Assembly (NCBI GenBank): GCA_022826945.1
Contig: JAJDTY010000023.1
Location: 51,390-115,389 of the forward strand
Length of the DNA stretch: 64,000 nt
Direction of reading: 5' to 3'
Source: Candidatus Binatia bacterium
Lineage (GTDB): Bacteria; Desulfobacterota; Binatia; Bin18
The notes beneath the pieces were generated by a model. That model worked only from the letters and a program-made list of their open reading frames with translations, was not told where the DNA came from and did no database searches. Of this stretch, positions 17,972 through 28,002 are shown piece after piece (position 1 is the first letter of the stretch; the number at the start of each line of letters is the position of its first letter). Both the position numbers and the translations under genes were made by a program.

Positions 17972-18007
17972 CCTCTGCATGTTTATTGGAGGACATGTTT
18001 ACTCTTT
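17972..18007 (-). repeat. Palindromic element copy 1 (partial)
   Basis: On the minus strand this copy reads AAAGAGTAAACATGTCC, then TCCAATAAACATGCAGAGG. That is the left arm and most of the interior of the family consensus, but the right arm is absent. The TAA in its first arm is the stop codon of ureB (17999-18001). It fills almost the whole ureB-ureG gap. Confidence 0.75.
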
Positions 18008-18394
18008 CAGGAAGCCCTGCTCTGCCGCTCTTTGGAGCGCTCGTTGCCGAACGGTTGCATCCTCTGTATCGCCCTCGGTCAGACCGTTCAAGCCGAAGAC
18101 CGTCCGTTGTCCGCCGAACGGGACCAGTTGTACCACTTTCTCTTCTCCCGGCTCAAAACGAACCGCCGTCCCGGCCGGAATATCAAGCCGAAGGCCAAAG
18201 GCTGTGGCCCGAGGAAAACGCAACGCGCGGTTGGCCTCGAAGAAGTGATAATGCGAACCCACCTGAATGGGACGGTCTCCGGTATTGAGCACCGTGACGG
18301 AGCGCACAGGTCGTCCGGCATTCAAGACGACTTCATCTGCAGCCGGAAGAATTTCTCCAGGAATCAGTGCAGAGGCCGTTTTTTCAGGTGGCAT
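17999..18394 (-). CDS. ureB: Urease beta subunit
   Basis: A 131-residue protein with the UreB core: [62 protein letters not shown] and a C-terminal extension [17 protein letters not shown]. It pairs with UreA (gamma) and UreC (alpha), both encoded 7.6 kb away on the opposite strand, which is an unusual split. It heads the leftward operon of accessory genes. The last two codons and the stop lie within the palindromic element. Its start is separated from the divergent porin gene by a 368-bp gap. Confidence 0.95.
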   Translation of the reverse strand: MPPEKTASALIPGEILPAADEVVLNAGRPVRSVTVLNTGDRPIQVGSHYHFFEANRALRFPRATAFGLRLDIPAGTAVRFEPGEEKVVQLVPFGGQRTVFGLNGLTEGDTEDATVRQRALQRAAEQGFLKE

Positions 18395-18762
18395 GGATAC
18401 CTCCCTTGTCTTTCTTTGTCCTCACTTCTACTGCCATGAGGATATGCTCAAAGCAATAATCTTGCCTGCTCTCTGTGAGGCGTAAAAGAGAGGGATTCAG
18501 GTAATTTGCTCAGATTTCACGGAAAACATGCTGAATTTACGGGCCTGAAAATCAACACCTTGTATAATAATAGGGCAAGTTGATGATTCTTGAACAGTTC
18601 ACTGAACTCCGCTCATCCCACTGTTTTTCCTTGATATGTCGACTCCTCAACGTCGCGTAGACAGAAATTTTTTACAGCCTCGTACAGTCTGGCCTCTATT
18701 TTGCACTTTTCCTCGACTTTGTCTTAATCGCTCGTAGTCGAAGGGAAGGAGTAAACAAGAAT
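18395..18762. promoter_or_regulatory. Divergent intergenic region of the urea locus
   Basis: A 368-bp gene-free stretch between ureB (leftward) and the porin-urt operon (rightward) must hold both promoters. A TATAAT hexamer lies at 18563-18568 on the plus strand, but no good -35 is at normal spacing. No convincing sigma-54 or NtrC site was seen. The porin gene has GAAGGAG about 10 nt before its ATG. Confidence 0.4.
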
Positions 18763-20049
18763 ATGAGAGGAAGAGGAAGATGTGTCGCCCAGGCCCGTCT
18801 CATTGCAGGAATTGTCATCAGCATGCTGACGACTCCGGTGCTGGCCGATGAACTGAGCGAGTTACGCCAACAACTCGCCGCGCAGCATAAGGTCATGCAG
18901 GCTCTTGAGCAGCGCATGATGGAGTTGGAAGCAAAGGAGCAGGAACGGACCGAGAAAGGGGTTGATTTTGGTTATGCGGCCGGAACACGGAAGCAAGGCT
19001 TTGCCGCGGAAGATGTGTATGACGGTGGCTTTTTTATTCGGAGTAAAGATGGGCGCTACTCGCTTAAGCTGAACGGTTTCCTGCAGGCTCGATACACGCT
19101 GAGCGCGCCTGATACGGGGAAAAGTCGCAATAATTTCGACGTTGCCCTGGCCCGACTAGCGTTTTCCGGGAATATCTTTGATCCCAAAGTCGAATATTTC
19201 TTTCAGTATGAAGCGACCACTTTTGGCAACACCAACCAATCAACCATGCTTGACTGGTGGATGCAGTATAGCCACTCCCAGTACCTGAAGGTGCAGGCAG
19301 GCCGTTTTATTCTGCCCTATAGTCGCCAGTTCTACACCCACCCAGGGAATCTGCTGTTCACGGACTTATCAGAAGCGGATTATGCCTTTAATCTACAGCG
19401 CGCGGTTGGTGCACATCTGAGCGGGAAAGTCGGGCGGCTGTCCTATCATGCGCTGGCCACTAACAGCATCCGAGCCCTGGATGCGGGCGGACAGCAGAAC
19501 GCCGGTGCCGAAGTCGCCTGGCAAGGCCGGCTGGAATACGACATCCTTGATCCCTACGGCTATCTGGAAAGCTCCCCGACCCCGGCCGCCACACCGCAGA
19601 TGTCTCTTGGTATTGCTGCGGCCTTTAACCCGGTCGATCAGGCCTCCCGCTTTCAGAACGTGATGCCCGGTGACCGTACGACCAACGTCACCATTGACGG
19701 TGGCTTCCGTTATCAGGGCCTGAGCGTCCAGGCCGCCGGCTATTATCGCCGCAATAATCTCGAAGCCATGGACGAGGTCGGCCATGACTGGGGCTACTAC
19801 GGTCAGATTGGGTACTATCTTACGGAAAAACTGGAAATCGCCGGCCGCGTCTCCGGCGTAGATTTTCAGTTCGCCAACAATCCCCGAACGGCGGGCGATG
19901 TCCGGGAATATATGGGTGGTTTCAATTACTACCTGTACGGCCATAACGTCAAACTCCAAGTGGACTATAGCTTCCTGGATGGCGACCCGTTTCTGGGCAA
20001 GAGCACGAGCGCCGATCGCTTCCGGGTGCAGACCCAAATCCTATTCTAA
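18763..20049 (+). CDS. Outer-membrane porin, OprP/OprO-like, linked to urea uptake
   Basis: A 428-residue protein. A signal peptide (about residues 1-28, ending VLADE) is followed by a coiled-coil stretch (ELSELRQQLAAQHKVMQALEQ) and a long beta-rich region with SLKLNGFLQARYTLS, DVALARLAFSGNIFDPKVEYFFQYE and aromatic strand ends up to the terminal RFRVQTQILF. The final Phe is typical for outer-membrane beta-barrels. The fold matches phosphate-selective porin O/P-type proteins. Immediately upstream of urtA, it resembles the amide/urea porins (FmdC-like) found beside urt genes, so urea passage is inferred from context. Confidence 0.85.
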   Translation: MRGRGRCVAQARLIAGIVISMLTTPVLADELSELRQQLAAQHKVMQALEQRMMELEAKEQERTEKGVDFGYAAGTRKQGFAAEDVYDGGFFIRSKDGRYSLKLNGFLQARYTLSAPDTGKSRNNFDVALARLAFSGNIFDPKVEYFFQYEATTFGNTNQSTMLDWWMQYSHSQYLKVQAGRFILPYSRQFYTHPGNLLFTDLSEADYAFNLQRAVGAHLSGKVGRLSYHALATNSIRALDAGGQQNAGAEVAWQGRLEYDILDPYGYLESSPTPAATPQMSLGIAAAFNPVDQASRFQNVMPGDRTTNVTIDGGFRYQGLSVQAAGYYRRNNLEAMDEVGHDWGYYGQIGYYLTEKLEIAGRVSGVDFQFANNPRTAGDVREYMGGFNYYLYGHNVKLQVDYSFLDGDPFLGKSTSADRFRVQTQILF

Positions 20050-20083
20050 AGCAATACAAAAGTAGAGAAGGAGGAATTGAGTG

Positions 20084-21424
20084 ATGATTCGAATGAACGA
20101 TGTTCGTGAACGTACGAAGCCTTTGACCGCGCGCTGGCGTTCCTCAATCGCCCTGATAGGACTGTTGGCCGGGCTGTTCACTTGGCTGTCGGCCGCTCAG
20201 GCGGCCGAGTCCATTAAGGTTGGCATCCTGCACTCGCTGAGCGGGACGATGGCGATTAGTGAAACGTCACTGAAGGATGTTGCCTTGATGGCGATTGAAG
20301 AAATTAACGAGGCTGGTGGGTTGCTGGGGCGTCCGGTCGAGCCGGTTGTGGTTGACCCGGCTTCGGATTGGCCGCTTTTTGCCGAAAAAGCCCGCGAGTT
20401 GATCCAACAGGAAAAAGTCGCCGTTGTCTTTGGCTGCTGGACCTCAGTGTCGCGCAAATCGGTCTTACCCGTTTTTGAAGAGCTGAACGGCTTGCTCTTT
20501 TATCCGGTCCAGTACGAGGGTGAAGAGTCTTCTTTCAACGTGTTCTACACTGGCGCGGCGCCAAACCAGCAGGCTATTCCAGCCGTCGAGTACCTGATGA
20601 GCGAGGATGGTGGCGGAGCGGAACGCTTCGTGTTGCTGGGCACGGACTATGTCTATCCCCGGACGACAAATAAGATTCTCAATTATTTTCTGGAATCCAA
20701 GGGGGTGGCAAAAGCCGACGTCATGGAACTCTATACGCCATTCGGCCACAGCGACTATCAGACCATCGTAGCTGACATCAAGAAATTTGCTGTCGGCAAA
20801 CCGACCGCGGTTGTTTCCACGATTAACGGCGACTCAAACGTGCCGTTCTACAAAGAGCTGGCCAACCAGGGGTTGAAGGCTGAGGACATCCCCGTTGTCG
20901 CCTTCTCGGTTGGCGAGGAAGAACTCCGGGGTATTGATACCGCCCCGCTCGTCGGTCATCTGGCGGCGTGGAATTATTTTATGTCGGTTGAGACCCCCGA
21001 GAACCAGGGATTTGTGGAGAAGTGGAAAGCCTATGTGAAAAAACATCAGTTGCCTGGTGGCGATAAGCGGGTGACCAACGACCCGATGGAAGCCACCTAT
21101 ATTGGTATCAGAATGTGGGCTCAGGCCGTCGAGCAGGCCGGAACGACCGACGTTGACGCCGTGCGTCAGGCTGTTGGTAATCAGGTGGTGCGCTCACCCT
21201 CCGGCTTTGACATCACCATGGATGCCAAGAACCATCATCTGCACAAACCGGTCCTGATTGCCGAAGTCCGCGAAGACGGTCAGTTCGACATCGTCTGGAA
21301 CACGGAAGGACCCATTCGAGCCCAGGCCTGGAGTCCTTTCATCCCGGACAGCGCCAAAAAGGTTGCCGACTGGACCTACCCCTGGGTGTGTGGTAACTGC
21401 ACCGAGCCCAAGTTCAAAAACTAG
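20084..21424 (+). CDS. urtA: Urea ABC transporter substrate-binding protein
   Basis: About 446 residues from ATG 20084 (AAGGAGG about 9 nt upstream; a GTG directly before it is less likely). An N-terminal signal region with arginines (RERTKPLTARWRSS) precedes a hydrophobic stretch ending SAAQA. The mature part starts ESIKVGILHSLSGTMAISE, then GCWTSVSRKSVLPVFEE and LFYPVQYEGEESSFNVFYTG, all typical of UrtA. It captures urea in the periplasm for the UrtBCDE permease and ATPases. It is 34 nt after the porin gene and 80 nt before urtB. Confidence 0.93.
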   Translation: MIRMNDVRERTKPLTARWRSSIALIGLLAGLFTWLSAAQAAESIKVGILHSLSGTMAISETSLKDVALMAIEEINEAGGLLGRPVEPVVVDPASDWPLFAEKARELIQQEKVAVVFGCWTSVSRKSVLPVFEELNGLLFYPVQYEGEESSFNVFYTGAAPNQQAIPAVEYLMSEDGGGAERFVLLGTDYVYPRTTNKILNYFLESKGVAKADVMELYTPFGHSDYQTIVADIKKFAVGKPTAVVSTINGDSNVPFYKELANQGLKAEDIPVVAFSVGEEELRGIDTAPLVGHLAAWNYFMSVETPENQGFVEKWKAYVKKHQLPGGDKRVTNDPMEATYIGIRMWAQAVEQAGTTDVDAVRQAVGNQVVRSPSGFDITMDAKNHHLHKPVLIAEVREDGQFDIVWNTEGPIRAQAWSPFIPDSAKKVADWTYPWVCGNCTEPKFKN

Positions 21425-21504
21425 GCGCTCTCCCCTTGACGGACCGGTAGCTGGAACGGAACCGGGGAGCGAATGCCCTGGTTCCGTTCTGTGGTTGAAA
21501 CAGT

Positions 21505-23136
21505 ATGAATGTCCGATCCTTTCTCTTGTATCTGAGCGCCCTCCTGATGCTCGGTCTCCCGTCTCCCCCCGGTGCCGGCGCTGCGGGGGGAGACCTCGCC
21601 TCTCTCCTCCAGGGACTCGGAGCCAAGAGCCGTCGGGACGTCCGGCAGGCAATAACGGCGCTCGGTACGCTGAACGACCCGGCCGCGCTGCCCGCTCTCG
21701 AAGCGTTGGGCGACCGGCGCTTGCGGGTCGACAAGGCTGGACTCGTCTACATCAAATCCGAAGATGGCAGCCTGCGCGACGTGCTCAGCGGGGAGACCGT
21801 GGAGCTGGAGGCGGCAACGTTGCGGACGCCTCGTATCAATAATGCCATTCGGCGAGCGCTCCGGCCGGTTATTGCCCAACTTCAGTTATACGCCCCCGAC
21901 GCCGCCGTACGTCTGGCCGCGGCGGAAGAGCTGACCAAGCGTCCGCGGCCTGAGATGATGGACCGCCTGCAGGCTGCCCTGGAGCGTGAGACCGAGGCTG
22001 CCGTGCGGGATGTCCTGGCAGTCGCTCTGGCACAAATGCAGCTCCAGAGCGAAGACCAAACCGTGCGGCTGGCCGCCATTCGGATGATTGGCGAGTCGGG
22101 CAACTTGGGGTTACGGCCCCAACTGGAAGCCCTGGTCGCGACGCAAGAAGATGGCTCTTTTGCTGAGGCCGACCCGGAGGTGCGTGAAGCCGCCGAGGCC
22201 GCTCTGGCGAGCTTTGAACGCACCCAGTTCCTGATCAACAGCTTGGGGAACCTGTTCTATGGGGCGAGTCTGGGCAGTGTCTTGCTCCTGGCTGCCCTTG
22301 GTCTGGGGATCACGTTTGGCCTTATGGGCGTCATTAATATGGCCCACGGCGAGATGTTGATGCTCGGCGCGTACGCCAGCTATGTGGTCCAGGGCATATT
22401 TCAGGAGAGTTTCCCGGCATTGTTCGATTGGTATCTGGTGGTTGCGATCCCGGCCGCTTTTGGGGTGTGTCTGCTGACGGGGATGATCCTGGAGCGCGGG
22501 GTGATCCGTTTTTTATACGGCCGCCCCTTGGAAACCTTGCTCGCAACCTGGGGTATCAGCCTCGTGCTGATTCAGAGCGTGCGTCTCATCTTTGGAGCCC
22601 AAAATGTACAGGTGGCGAATCCGGCTTGGCTGTCGGGCGGCGTCGAAGTCCTGTACGGCGTGGTTTTGCCGTATAGTCGGCTGGCCATTCTCCTGTTTGT
22701 CGCGCTGGTGGTCGGCTTGGTCTGGCTCATTCTCCAGCGGACCCGCCTCGGTTTACAGGTCCGAGCCGTCACTCAGAACAGACCCATGGCCTCCTGCATG
22801 GGCATATCGGCCAACCGCGTCGATATGTGGACCTTTGGCCTGGGTTCGGGTATTGCCGGTCTGGGTGGGGTGGCGCTGTCTCAGATTGGCAATGTCGGGC
22901 CGGAGCTCGGCCGCCTCTATATTGTTGATTCGTTCATGGTTGTGGTGCTGGGTGGGGTCGGGAATATCGCCGGCACAGTGGTGGGCGCGTTAAGTCTGGG
23001 CCTGGTCAATAAGCTACTCGAACCGGTCGCCGGCGCGGTATTGGGAAAAATTGGTGTGCTCATTTTTATTATCCTCTTCATTCAGCAGCGGCCCCAAGGC
23101 TTATTTGCGCTCAAGGGCCGCTTGGCGGAAAGCTAA
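21505..23136 (+). CDS. urtB: Urea ABC transporter permease UrtB
   Basis: A 543-residue protein. A signal/hydrophobic start and a ~220-residue alpha-helical (HEAT-like) extension precede the LivH-type permease of about 300 residues with NMAHGEMLMLGAYASYVVQG and the ABC-contact region. The long N-terminal extension is characteristic of UrtB as opposed to LivH. It forms the membrane channel with UrtC. It ends in tight sequence with urtC. Confidence 0.92.
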   Translation: MNVRSFLLYLSALLMLGLPSPPGAGAAGGDLASLLQGLGAKSRRDVRQAITALGTLNDPAALPALEALGDRRLRVDKAGLVYIKSEDGSLRDVLSGETVELEAATLRTPRINNAIRRALRPVIAQLQLYAPDAAVRLAAAEELTKRPRPEMMDRLQAALERETEAAVRDVLAVALAQMQLQSEDQTVRLAAIRMIGESGNLGLRPQLEALVATQEDGSFAEADPEVREAAEAALASFERTQFLINSLGNLFYGASLGSVLLLAALGLGITFGLMGVINMAHGEMLMLGAYASYVVQGIFQESFPALFDWYLVVAIPAAFGVCLLTGMILERGVIRFLYGRPLETLLATWGISLVLIQSVRLIFGAQNVQVANPAWLSGGVEVLYGVVLPYSRLAILLFVALVVGLVWLILQRTRLGLQVRAVTQNRPMASCMGISANRVDMWTFGLGSGIAGLGGVALSQIGNVGPELGRLYIVDSFMVVVLGGVGNIAGTVVGALSLGLVNKLLEPVAGAVLGKIGVLIFIILFIQQRPQGLFALKGRLAES

Positions 23137-23140
23137 GCCG

Positions 23141-24337
23141 GTGGTGAGTTCTTCATTGTCTGAGACCTCTCCAGAGCCGCTAGTCGCCGACCCGTCTGCG
23201 CAGCCAGCGGAACAGCATGAGCCGCCCGGCTCCGTGCTGAAGACCCTACAGCGGCTTCATACCCGAGGTGAGTGGAGTCTGATCGGACTTTTCGTATTCC
23301 TTGGGGTGATCGTCATTCCCGGTCTGAATCTTCTGCCGGTCGACTCGGCGTTCCACTTTCCGGACTATCTCATCCCACTGATCGGCAAGTTCATGTGCTA
23401 TGCCCTGGTTGCCCTGGCCGTAGACCTGATTTGGGGCTATGCCGGTATTCTCAGCCTGGGGCACGGCGTATTCTTTGCGCTGGGCGGCTATGCCATGGGG
23501 ATGTATCTGATGCGGGCCATTGGGACGGAAGGGGTCTATCGGAGCGAGCTGCCCGACTTCATGGTCTTTCTCGATTGGAAGGAACTGCCGTGGTACTGGT
23601 ATGGGTTTAGCAACTTTGGGTTTGCCCTGGGGATGGCTCTCTTCGTCCCTGGGATACTGGCCTATATCTTTGGGTTTTTTGCCTTTCGCTCGCGGATTCG
23701 CGGGGTCTACTTCTCTATCATCACACAGGCCATGACCTACGCCCTGATGCTGCTGTTTTTCCGTAACGACACGGGCTTCGGCGGGAACAACGGCCTGACT
23801 GATTTTAAGCGCCTGCTCGGATTTTCGCTGCAAGAGCCGACGACCAAGCTGGGGCTCTACGTGACCTCTGTAGTGGTCCTGGTGCTTGCCTATCTGGCCT
23901 GCCGCTATCTGGTGACATCGAAGCTGGGGCGGGTACTCATGGCCGTTCGCGATGCGGAGAGCCGTTTGATGTTCTGCGGCTATAACCCGCATAGTTATAA
24001 ACTCTTCCTGTGGACCCTGTCCGCGGTGCTGTGCGGTCTGGCGGGCGCGCTATACGTCCCCCAGGTCGGGATCATCAACCCCAGCGAGATGCAGCCCGCC
24101 AATTCCATTGAGATGGCTATCTGGGTTGCGGTCGGGGGGCGCGGTACCCTGTCCGGTGCTCTGCTCGGCGCTTTTTTGGTTAATGGCGTCAAAAGCTGGT
24201 GTACGGCTGCGTTTCCCTATCTGTGGTTGTATATTCTCGGTGCGATGTTTATTGTCGTCACCCTCTTTCTCCCCCGTGGCGTGGCCGGTTTGTTGCGTCG
24301 GCAGGCTGAGTCCAATACCGGTGAGACGACGGGATAG
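23141..24337 (+). CDS. urtC: Urea ABC transporter permease UrtC
   Basis: About 398 residues of LivM type with IWGYAGILSLGHGVFFALGGYAMG, RSRIRGVYFSIITQAMTYALML, DTGFGGNNGLTDFK and the C-terminal WVAVGGRGTLSGALLGAFLVNG. A longer open frame begins at 23051 inside urtB, but the most plausible starts are the adjacent GTG codons at 23141/23144, just after the urtB stop. Pairs with UrtB. Start is uncertain by a few codons. Confidence 0.9.
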   Translation: MVSSSLSETSPEPLVADPSAQPAEQHEPPGSVLKTLQRLHTRGEWSLIGLFVFLGVIVIPGLNLLPVDSAFHFPDYLIPLIGKFMCYALVALAVDLIWGYAGILSLGHGVFFALGGYAMGMYLMRAIGTEGVYRSELPDFMVFLDWKELPWYWYGFSNFGFALGMALFVPGILAYIFGFFAFRSRIRGVYFSIITQAMTYALMLLFFRNDTGFGGNNGLTDFKRLLGFSLQEPTTKLGLYVTSVVVLVLAYLACRYLVTSKLGRVLMAVRDAESRLMFCGYNPHSYKLFLWTLSAVLCGLAGALYVPQVGIINPSEMQPANSIEMAIWVAVGGRGTLSGALLGAFLVNGVKSWCTAAFPYLWLYILGAMFIVVTLFLPRGVAGLLRRQAESNTGETTG

Positions 24338-24348
24338 GGGCCGGTCAG

Positions 24349-25173
24349 ATGAATCGGGATATGCCAGAGGAAACAATCGATCAGGGCGGCAGTCCGTCGA
24401 TGGCCCATGTGGCCCGGCCCGGACTGGATACCAGCCACGGTGTCATGCTCTATGTTGAAGATGTGACGGTAAGTTTTGATGGCCTGAAAGCTCTGAATGC
24501 GCTGACGCTGTATCTCAATGCCGGTGAGCTCCGTTGTCTGATTGGCCCCAACGGAGCCGGCAAAACAACCTTGTTGGATATCATCACCGGCAAGACCCGG
24601 CCGGATACCGGGACGGTGTTTTTCGGCAATAACCTAGACCTGACGCAACTCTCGGAATACGAAATCGCCCTGGCCGGAATCGGTCGGAAGTTTCAGCGCC
24701 CGACCGTCTTCCACGGCCATACCGTCTTCGAAAACCTCGAGTTAGCCATGCAGGCGAGTAAAAAGGTGTGGCATAGTTTGCTCGCCCGGCTGAGCCGTAG
24801 GCAACACGACCGTATTGCCTCAACCGCTGACACGATAGGCCTCCTCGATCAACTGTACACCCGCGCCGGCCTGCTCTCACACGGACAAAAGCAGTGGTTG
24901 GAACTCGGCATGCTGCTGATTCAAGACCCCCAGTTGCTGTTGGTGGACGAGCCTGTGGCTGGCATGACCCACCAGGAGACCGAACGAACGGCCGAACTGC
25001 TAGTTTCGCTGGCTGGCAAACATACCGTTGTGGTGGTCGAACACGACATGGAGTTTGTCCGCAGTCTGGCCCGGACGGTGACGGTCCTACACGAGGGGAG
25101 CGTCTTGGCCGAGGGTAGTATGGAAGAGGTGCAGAGCGACCCGCGTGTGGTTGAGGTCTATTTGGGAGCCTAG
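24349..25173 (+). CDS. urtD: Urea ABC transporter ATPase UrtD
   Basis: A 274-residue LivG-type ATPase with Walker A GPNGAGKTTLLD, the signature LLSHGQKQWLELGMLL (LSHGQ instead of LSGGQ, as usual in UrtD), Walker B LLLVDEPVAGMT, and the H-loop VVEHDMEFV. It has a ~30-residue N-terminal extension before the first strand. It powers urea import together with UrtE. Confidence 0.93.
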   Translation: MNRDMPEETIDQGGSPSMAHVARPGLDTSHGVMLYVEDVTVSFDGLKALNALTLYLNAGELRCLIGPNGAGKTTLLDIITGKTRPDTGTVFFGNNLDLTQLSEYEIALAGIGRKFQRPTVFHGHTVFENLELAMQASKKVWHSLLARLSRRQHDRIASTADTIGLLDQLYTRAGLLSHGQKQWLELGMLLIQDPQLLLVDEPVAGMTHQETERTAELLVSLAGKHTVVVVEHDMEFVRSLARTVTVLHEGSVLAEGSMEEVQSDPRVVEVYLGA

Positions 25174-25189
25174 CCAGCCGAGGACGACG

Positions 25190-25885
25190 ATGATCCGCAT
25201 TCACGATCTGAATCAATATTATGGCGAGAGTCATATTTTATGGGATGTTGGCCTCCACATCCCGGCTGGGTCCTGCACCTGCCTGATGGGCCGGAACGGG
25301 GTCGGCAAGACCACCCTGCTCAAGACCATCATGGGTATCTTGCCCATCGCCTCCGGCAGTCTCCAGTTTGAGGACACCGAGCTGACGCGTCGCCCGGCTG
25401 CGCTGCGGGCGCGCCTCGGCATCGGCTATGTTCCCCAGGGCCGCGAGATCTTTCCGCAACTGACCGTTGAGGAAAACCTGCGCATCGGTTTGCCCGCGCG
25501 TCGTGATGCGGTCGGGGCTATCCCCGAGTCGGTATTCCACTACTTTCCCGTGCTCAAGCAAATGCTCGGACGGCGGGGCGGGGATCTGTCCGGCGGACAG
25601 CAGCAGCAGTTGGCCATCGGTCGCGCCCTGGTCCTGAACCCGAAGCTGCTGATTCTGGATGAGCCCACCGAAGGCATTCAGCCCAATATCGTCCAGGAGA
25701 TCGGGGATATCCTGATGCGACTCAATCAAGAGGAAAACCTGACCATTCTGTTAGTCGAGCAGAAACTCCCCTTCGCCCGCCGGGTGGCGGATGCCTTTGC
25801 CGTGATGGAAAAGGGTAGCGTGGTTGCCGACGGACCCATCGCTGCCTTGACGGATGATATTGTCCGGCAGCATTTATCAGTCTAG
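25190..25885 (+). CDS. urtE: Urea ABC transporter ATPase UrtE
   Basis: About 231 residues from ATG 25190 (GAGG upstream; a start at 25145 overlaps urtD and lacks family similarity). LivF-type: Walker A GRNGVGKTTLLKT, GYVPQGREIFPQLTVEENLRIG, signature LSGGQQQQLAIGRAL, Walker B LLILDEPTEGIQPN. It is the second ATPase of the urea importer, followed after 81 bp by ureA across a palindromic element. Confidence 0.93.
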   Translation: MIRIHDLNQYYGESHILWDVGLHIPAGSCTCLMGRNGVGKTTLLKTIMGILPIASGSLQFEDTELTRRPAALRARLGIGYVPQGREIFPQLTVEENLRIGLPARRDAVGAIPESVFHYFPVLKQMLGRRGGDLSGGQQQQLAIGRALVLNPKLLILDEPTEGIQPNIVQEIGDILMRLNQEENLTILLVEQKLPFARRVADAFAVMEKGSVVADGPIAALTDDIVRQHLSV

Positions 25886-25901
25886 GCTCTCGCCAGACGA
25901 C

Positions 25902-25954
25902 AAAGAGGAAACCTGTCCTCCAACAGCGCGTAGATGCTGGACACGTTTCCTCTT
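25902..25954 (+). repeat. Palindromic element copy 2
   Basis: Left arm AAAGAGGAAACCTGTCC (25902-25918) and right arm GGACACGTTTCCTCTT (25939-25954) pair with one mismatch. Both arms carry the G/C variant (GAGG/CCTC) where other copies have T/A. It lies between urtE and ureA. An ATG inside it (25934) is in frame with ureA. Confidence 0.85.
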
Positions 25955-25966
25955 CGGAGAACGGAT

Positions 25967-26287
25967 ATGCATTTTACTCCGCACGAACAAGAGAAGCTGA
26001 TGATCTATCTTGCCGCTCAGCTAGCCCGTGAACGCCAGGCGCGCGGGCTGAAGCTGAACTATCCCGAAGCCATGGCCCTGATTACCAGCGCGGTGCTGGA
26101 AGGAGCTCGGGACGGTCAATCCGTGTCGGAGCTGATGTCGTACGGCGCGACCATCCTCGGCCGGGACGATGTGATGGACGGGGTAGCCGAGATGCTTGAT
26201 TTGGTGCAGGTCGAGGCCACCTTTCCGGACGGGACCAAGCTGGTCAGCGTCCACCAGCCGATTCGCCAGATGAGGAGAGACGGATGA
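25967..26287 (+). CDS. ureA: Urease gamma subunit
   Basis: About 106 residues from ATG 25967, giving the family start [19 protein letters not shown], with GGAG 7 nt before it. It ends with the motif [18 protein letters not shown]. An in-frame ATG at 25934 inside the palindromic element would add [11 protein letters not shown] but no family-like residues. UreA forms the trimeric urease core with UreB and UreC. It overlaps ureC by ATGA, so they are translationally coupled. ureB is absent here and found on the other arm of the locus. Confidence 0.94.
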   Translation: MHFTPHEQEKLMIYLAAQLARERQARGLKLNYPEAMALITSAVLEGARDGQSVSELMSYGATILGRDDVMDGVAEMLDLVQVEATFPDGTKLVSVHQPIRQMRRDG

Positions 26288-28002
26288 GTCAGACGATTGA
26301 ACACCGCCGGTATGCCGCCATGTTCGGGCCGACCGTTGGCGACCGGGTCCGGCTGGCCGATACCGATTTGATAATTGAAGTCGAGCAGGATCATACGCAG
26401 TTCGGGGATGAAGTGAAATTCGGCGGCGGCAAAGTCATTCGCGACGGGATGGGACAGTCGCCCGTCCAGACCTCGACCCAAGGCGCGCCGGATTTAGTGA
26501 TTACCAACGCGACCGTGGTCGACCACTGGGGCATTGTAAAAGCTGATGTCGGGGTGAAAGACGGCCGGATTTGCGGGATCGGTAAAGCCGGCAACCCCCT
26601 GCTGATGGAGGGTGTCTCGCCCGAACTGGTCATTGGCCCCGGAACGGAAATTCTGGCCGGTGAGGGCAAGATTCTGACCGCGGGCGGCATTGATGCCCAT
26701 ATTCATTTTATCTGTCCCCAACAGATCACCGAAGCCCTGGCGTCGGGCATCACTACCATGTTCGGTGGGGGAACTGGCCCGGCCACCGGAACCAACGCGA
26801 CCACGTGTACCCCAGGGCCGTGGAATATCGCTCGGATGCTCGAATCGATTGAGGACTTCCCCATGAATCTGGGCTTTCTAGGCAAGGGTAATGCCTCACG
26901 TCCCGAGGCCCTCCGTGAGCAGCTCGAAGCCGGAGCCATGGGGCTTAAACTCCACGAAGACTGGGGTTCGACGCCCGCCGCGATTGACTGTGCGCTCTCC
27001 GTGGCCGACGACCACGATGTCCAGGTCGCCATCCACACCGATACCTTAAACGAGACCGGCTATGTCGAGGATACGATTGCGGCGTTTAAGGGCCGTGCCA
27101 TCCACACCTACCATACCGAGGGGGCAGGCGGGGGGCACGCGCCGGATATCATCAAGGTGTGCGGGTTCCCGAACGTCCTGCCGTCATCAACAAATCCAAC
27201 CCGCCCTTTCACCGTCAACACCATCGACGAACACCTCGACATGCTGATGGTCTGCCACCATCTGGACCCTGGGGTTCCCGAAGACGTAGCGTTTGCCGAG
27301 TCGCGTATCCGACCGGAAACGATTGCGGCCGAGGACGTGCTGCACGATATGGGCGCCTTCAGCATGATGGCGTCGGACTCGCAGGCCATGGGCCGCGTCG
27401 GGGAGGTGATTCTCCGTACTTGGCAAACCGCCCATAAGATGCGAGTCCAACGCGGCCGCCTGCCGGAAGAGACGGGGGAAAACGATAATTTTCGGGTCAA
27501 GCGCTATATTGCCAAATACACTATCAACCCGGCCCTGACTCACGGCATCGCCCACCAGGTGGGCTCGATTGAGGTGGGCAAGCTGGCCGACCTGGTGGTG
27601 TGGGAGCCGAAATTTTTTGGCGTAAAGCCGGAACTGATTCTCAAGGGCGGTTTCATTGCCTGGGCGGCCATGGGTGATCCCAACGCCTCAATTCCAACCC
27701 CTCAACCGGTGTTCGGACGACCGATGTTTGGCCATCTAGGTCGGGCTCCGGCCTCGCTGTCCATGAGTTTTGTCTCGCGCGCCGCCTACGAAAACGGCTT
27801 GGGTCAGCGCCTACGACTCCAGAAACCGCTCGTCCCGGTCCAGGGCTGCCGGAGCGTGGGAAAAAAAGACTTGATCCACAATCAGGTGCTACCGGAGATA
27901 GAGGTCAACCCGGAGACCTACGTTGTGAAAGCCGACGGTGAAATACTCACCTGCGAACCGGCTCAGGTTCTCCCCCTCGCCCAGCGATATTTTCTCTTCT
28001 GA
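26284..28002 (+). CDS. ureC: Urease alpha (catalytic) subunit
   Basis: A 572-residue protein of normal UreC length. Nickel-binding HIHF in [14 protein letters not shown], the carbamylated lysine in GLKLHEDWG, the flap/catalytic histidine in [22 protein letters not shown], and [17 protein letters not shown] are all present. It hydrolyses urea to ammonia and carbamate in the cytosol using a di-nickel centre loaded by UreDEFG. It is the last gene of the rightward urea operon and is followed by a terminator. Confidence 0.97.
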   Translation: MSQTIEHRRYAAMFGPTVGDRVRLADTDLIIEVEQDHTQFGDEVKFGGGKVIRDGMGQSPVQTSTQGAPDLVITNATVVDHWGIVKADVGVKDGRICGIGKAGNPLLMEGVSPELVIGPGTEILAGEGKILTAGGIDAHIHFICPQQITEALASGITTMFGGGTGPATGTNATTCTPGPWNIARMLESIEDFPMNLGFLGKGNASRPEALREQLEAGAMGLKLHEDWGSTPAAIDCALSVADDHDVQVAIHTDTLNETGYVEDTIAAFKGRAIHTYHTEGAGGGHAPDIIKVCGFPNVLPSSTNPTRPFTVNTIDEHLDMLMVCHHLDPGVPEDVAFAESRIRPETIAAEDVLHDMGAFSMMASDSQAMGRVGEVILRTWQTAHKMRVQRGRLPEETGENDNFRVKRYIAKYTINPALTHGIAHQVGSIEVGKLADLVVWEPKFFGVKPELILKGGFIAWAAMGDPNASIPTPQPVFGRPMFGHLGRAPASLSMSFVSRAAYENGLGQRLRLQKPLVPVQGCRSVGKKDLIHNQVLPEIEVNPETYVVKADGEILTCEPAQVLPLAQRYFLF

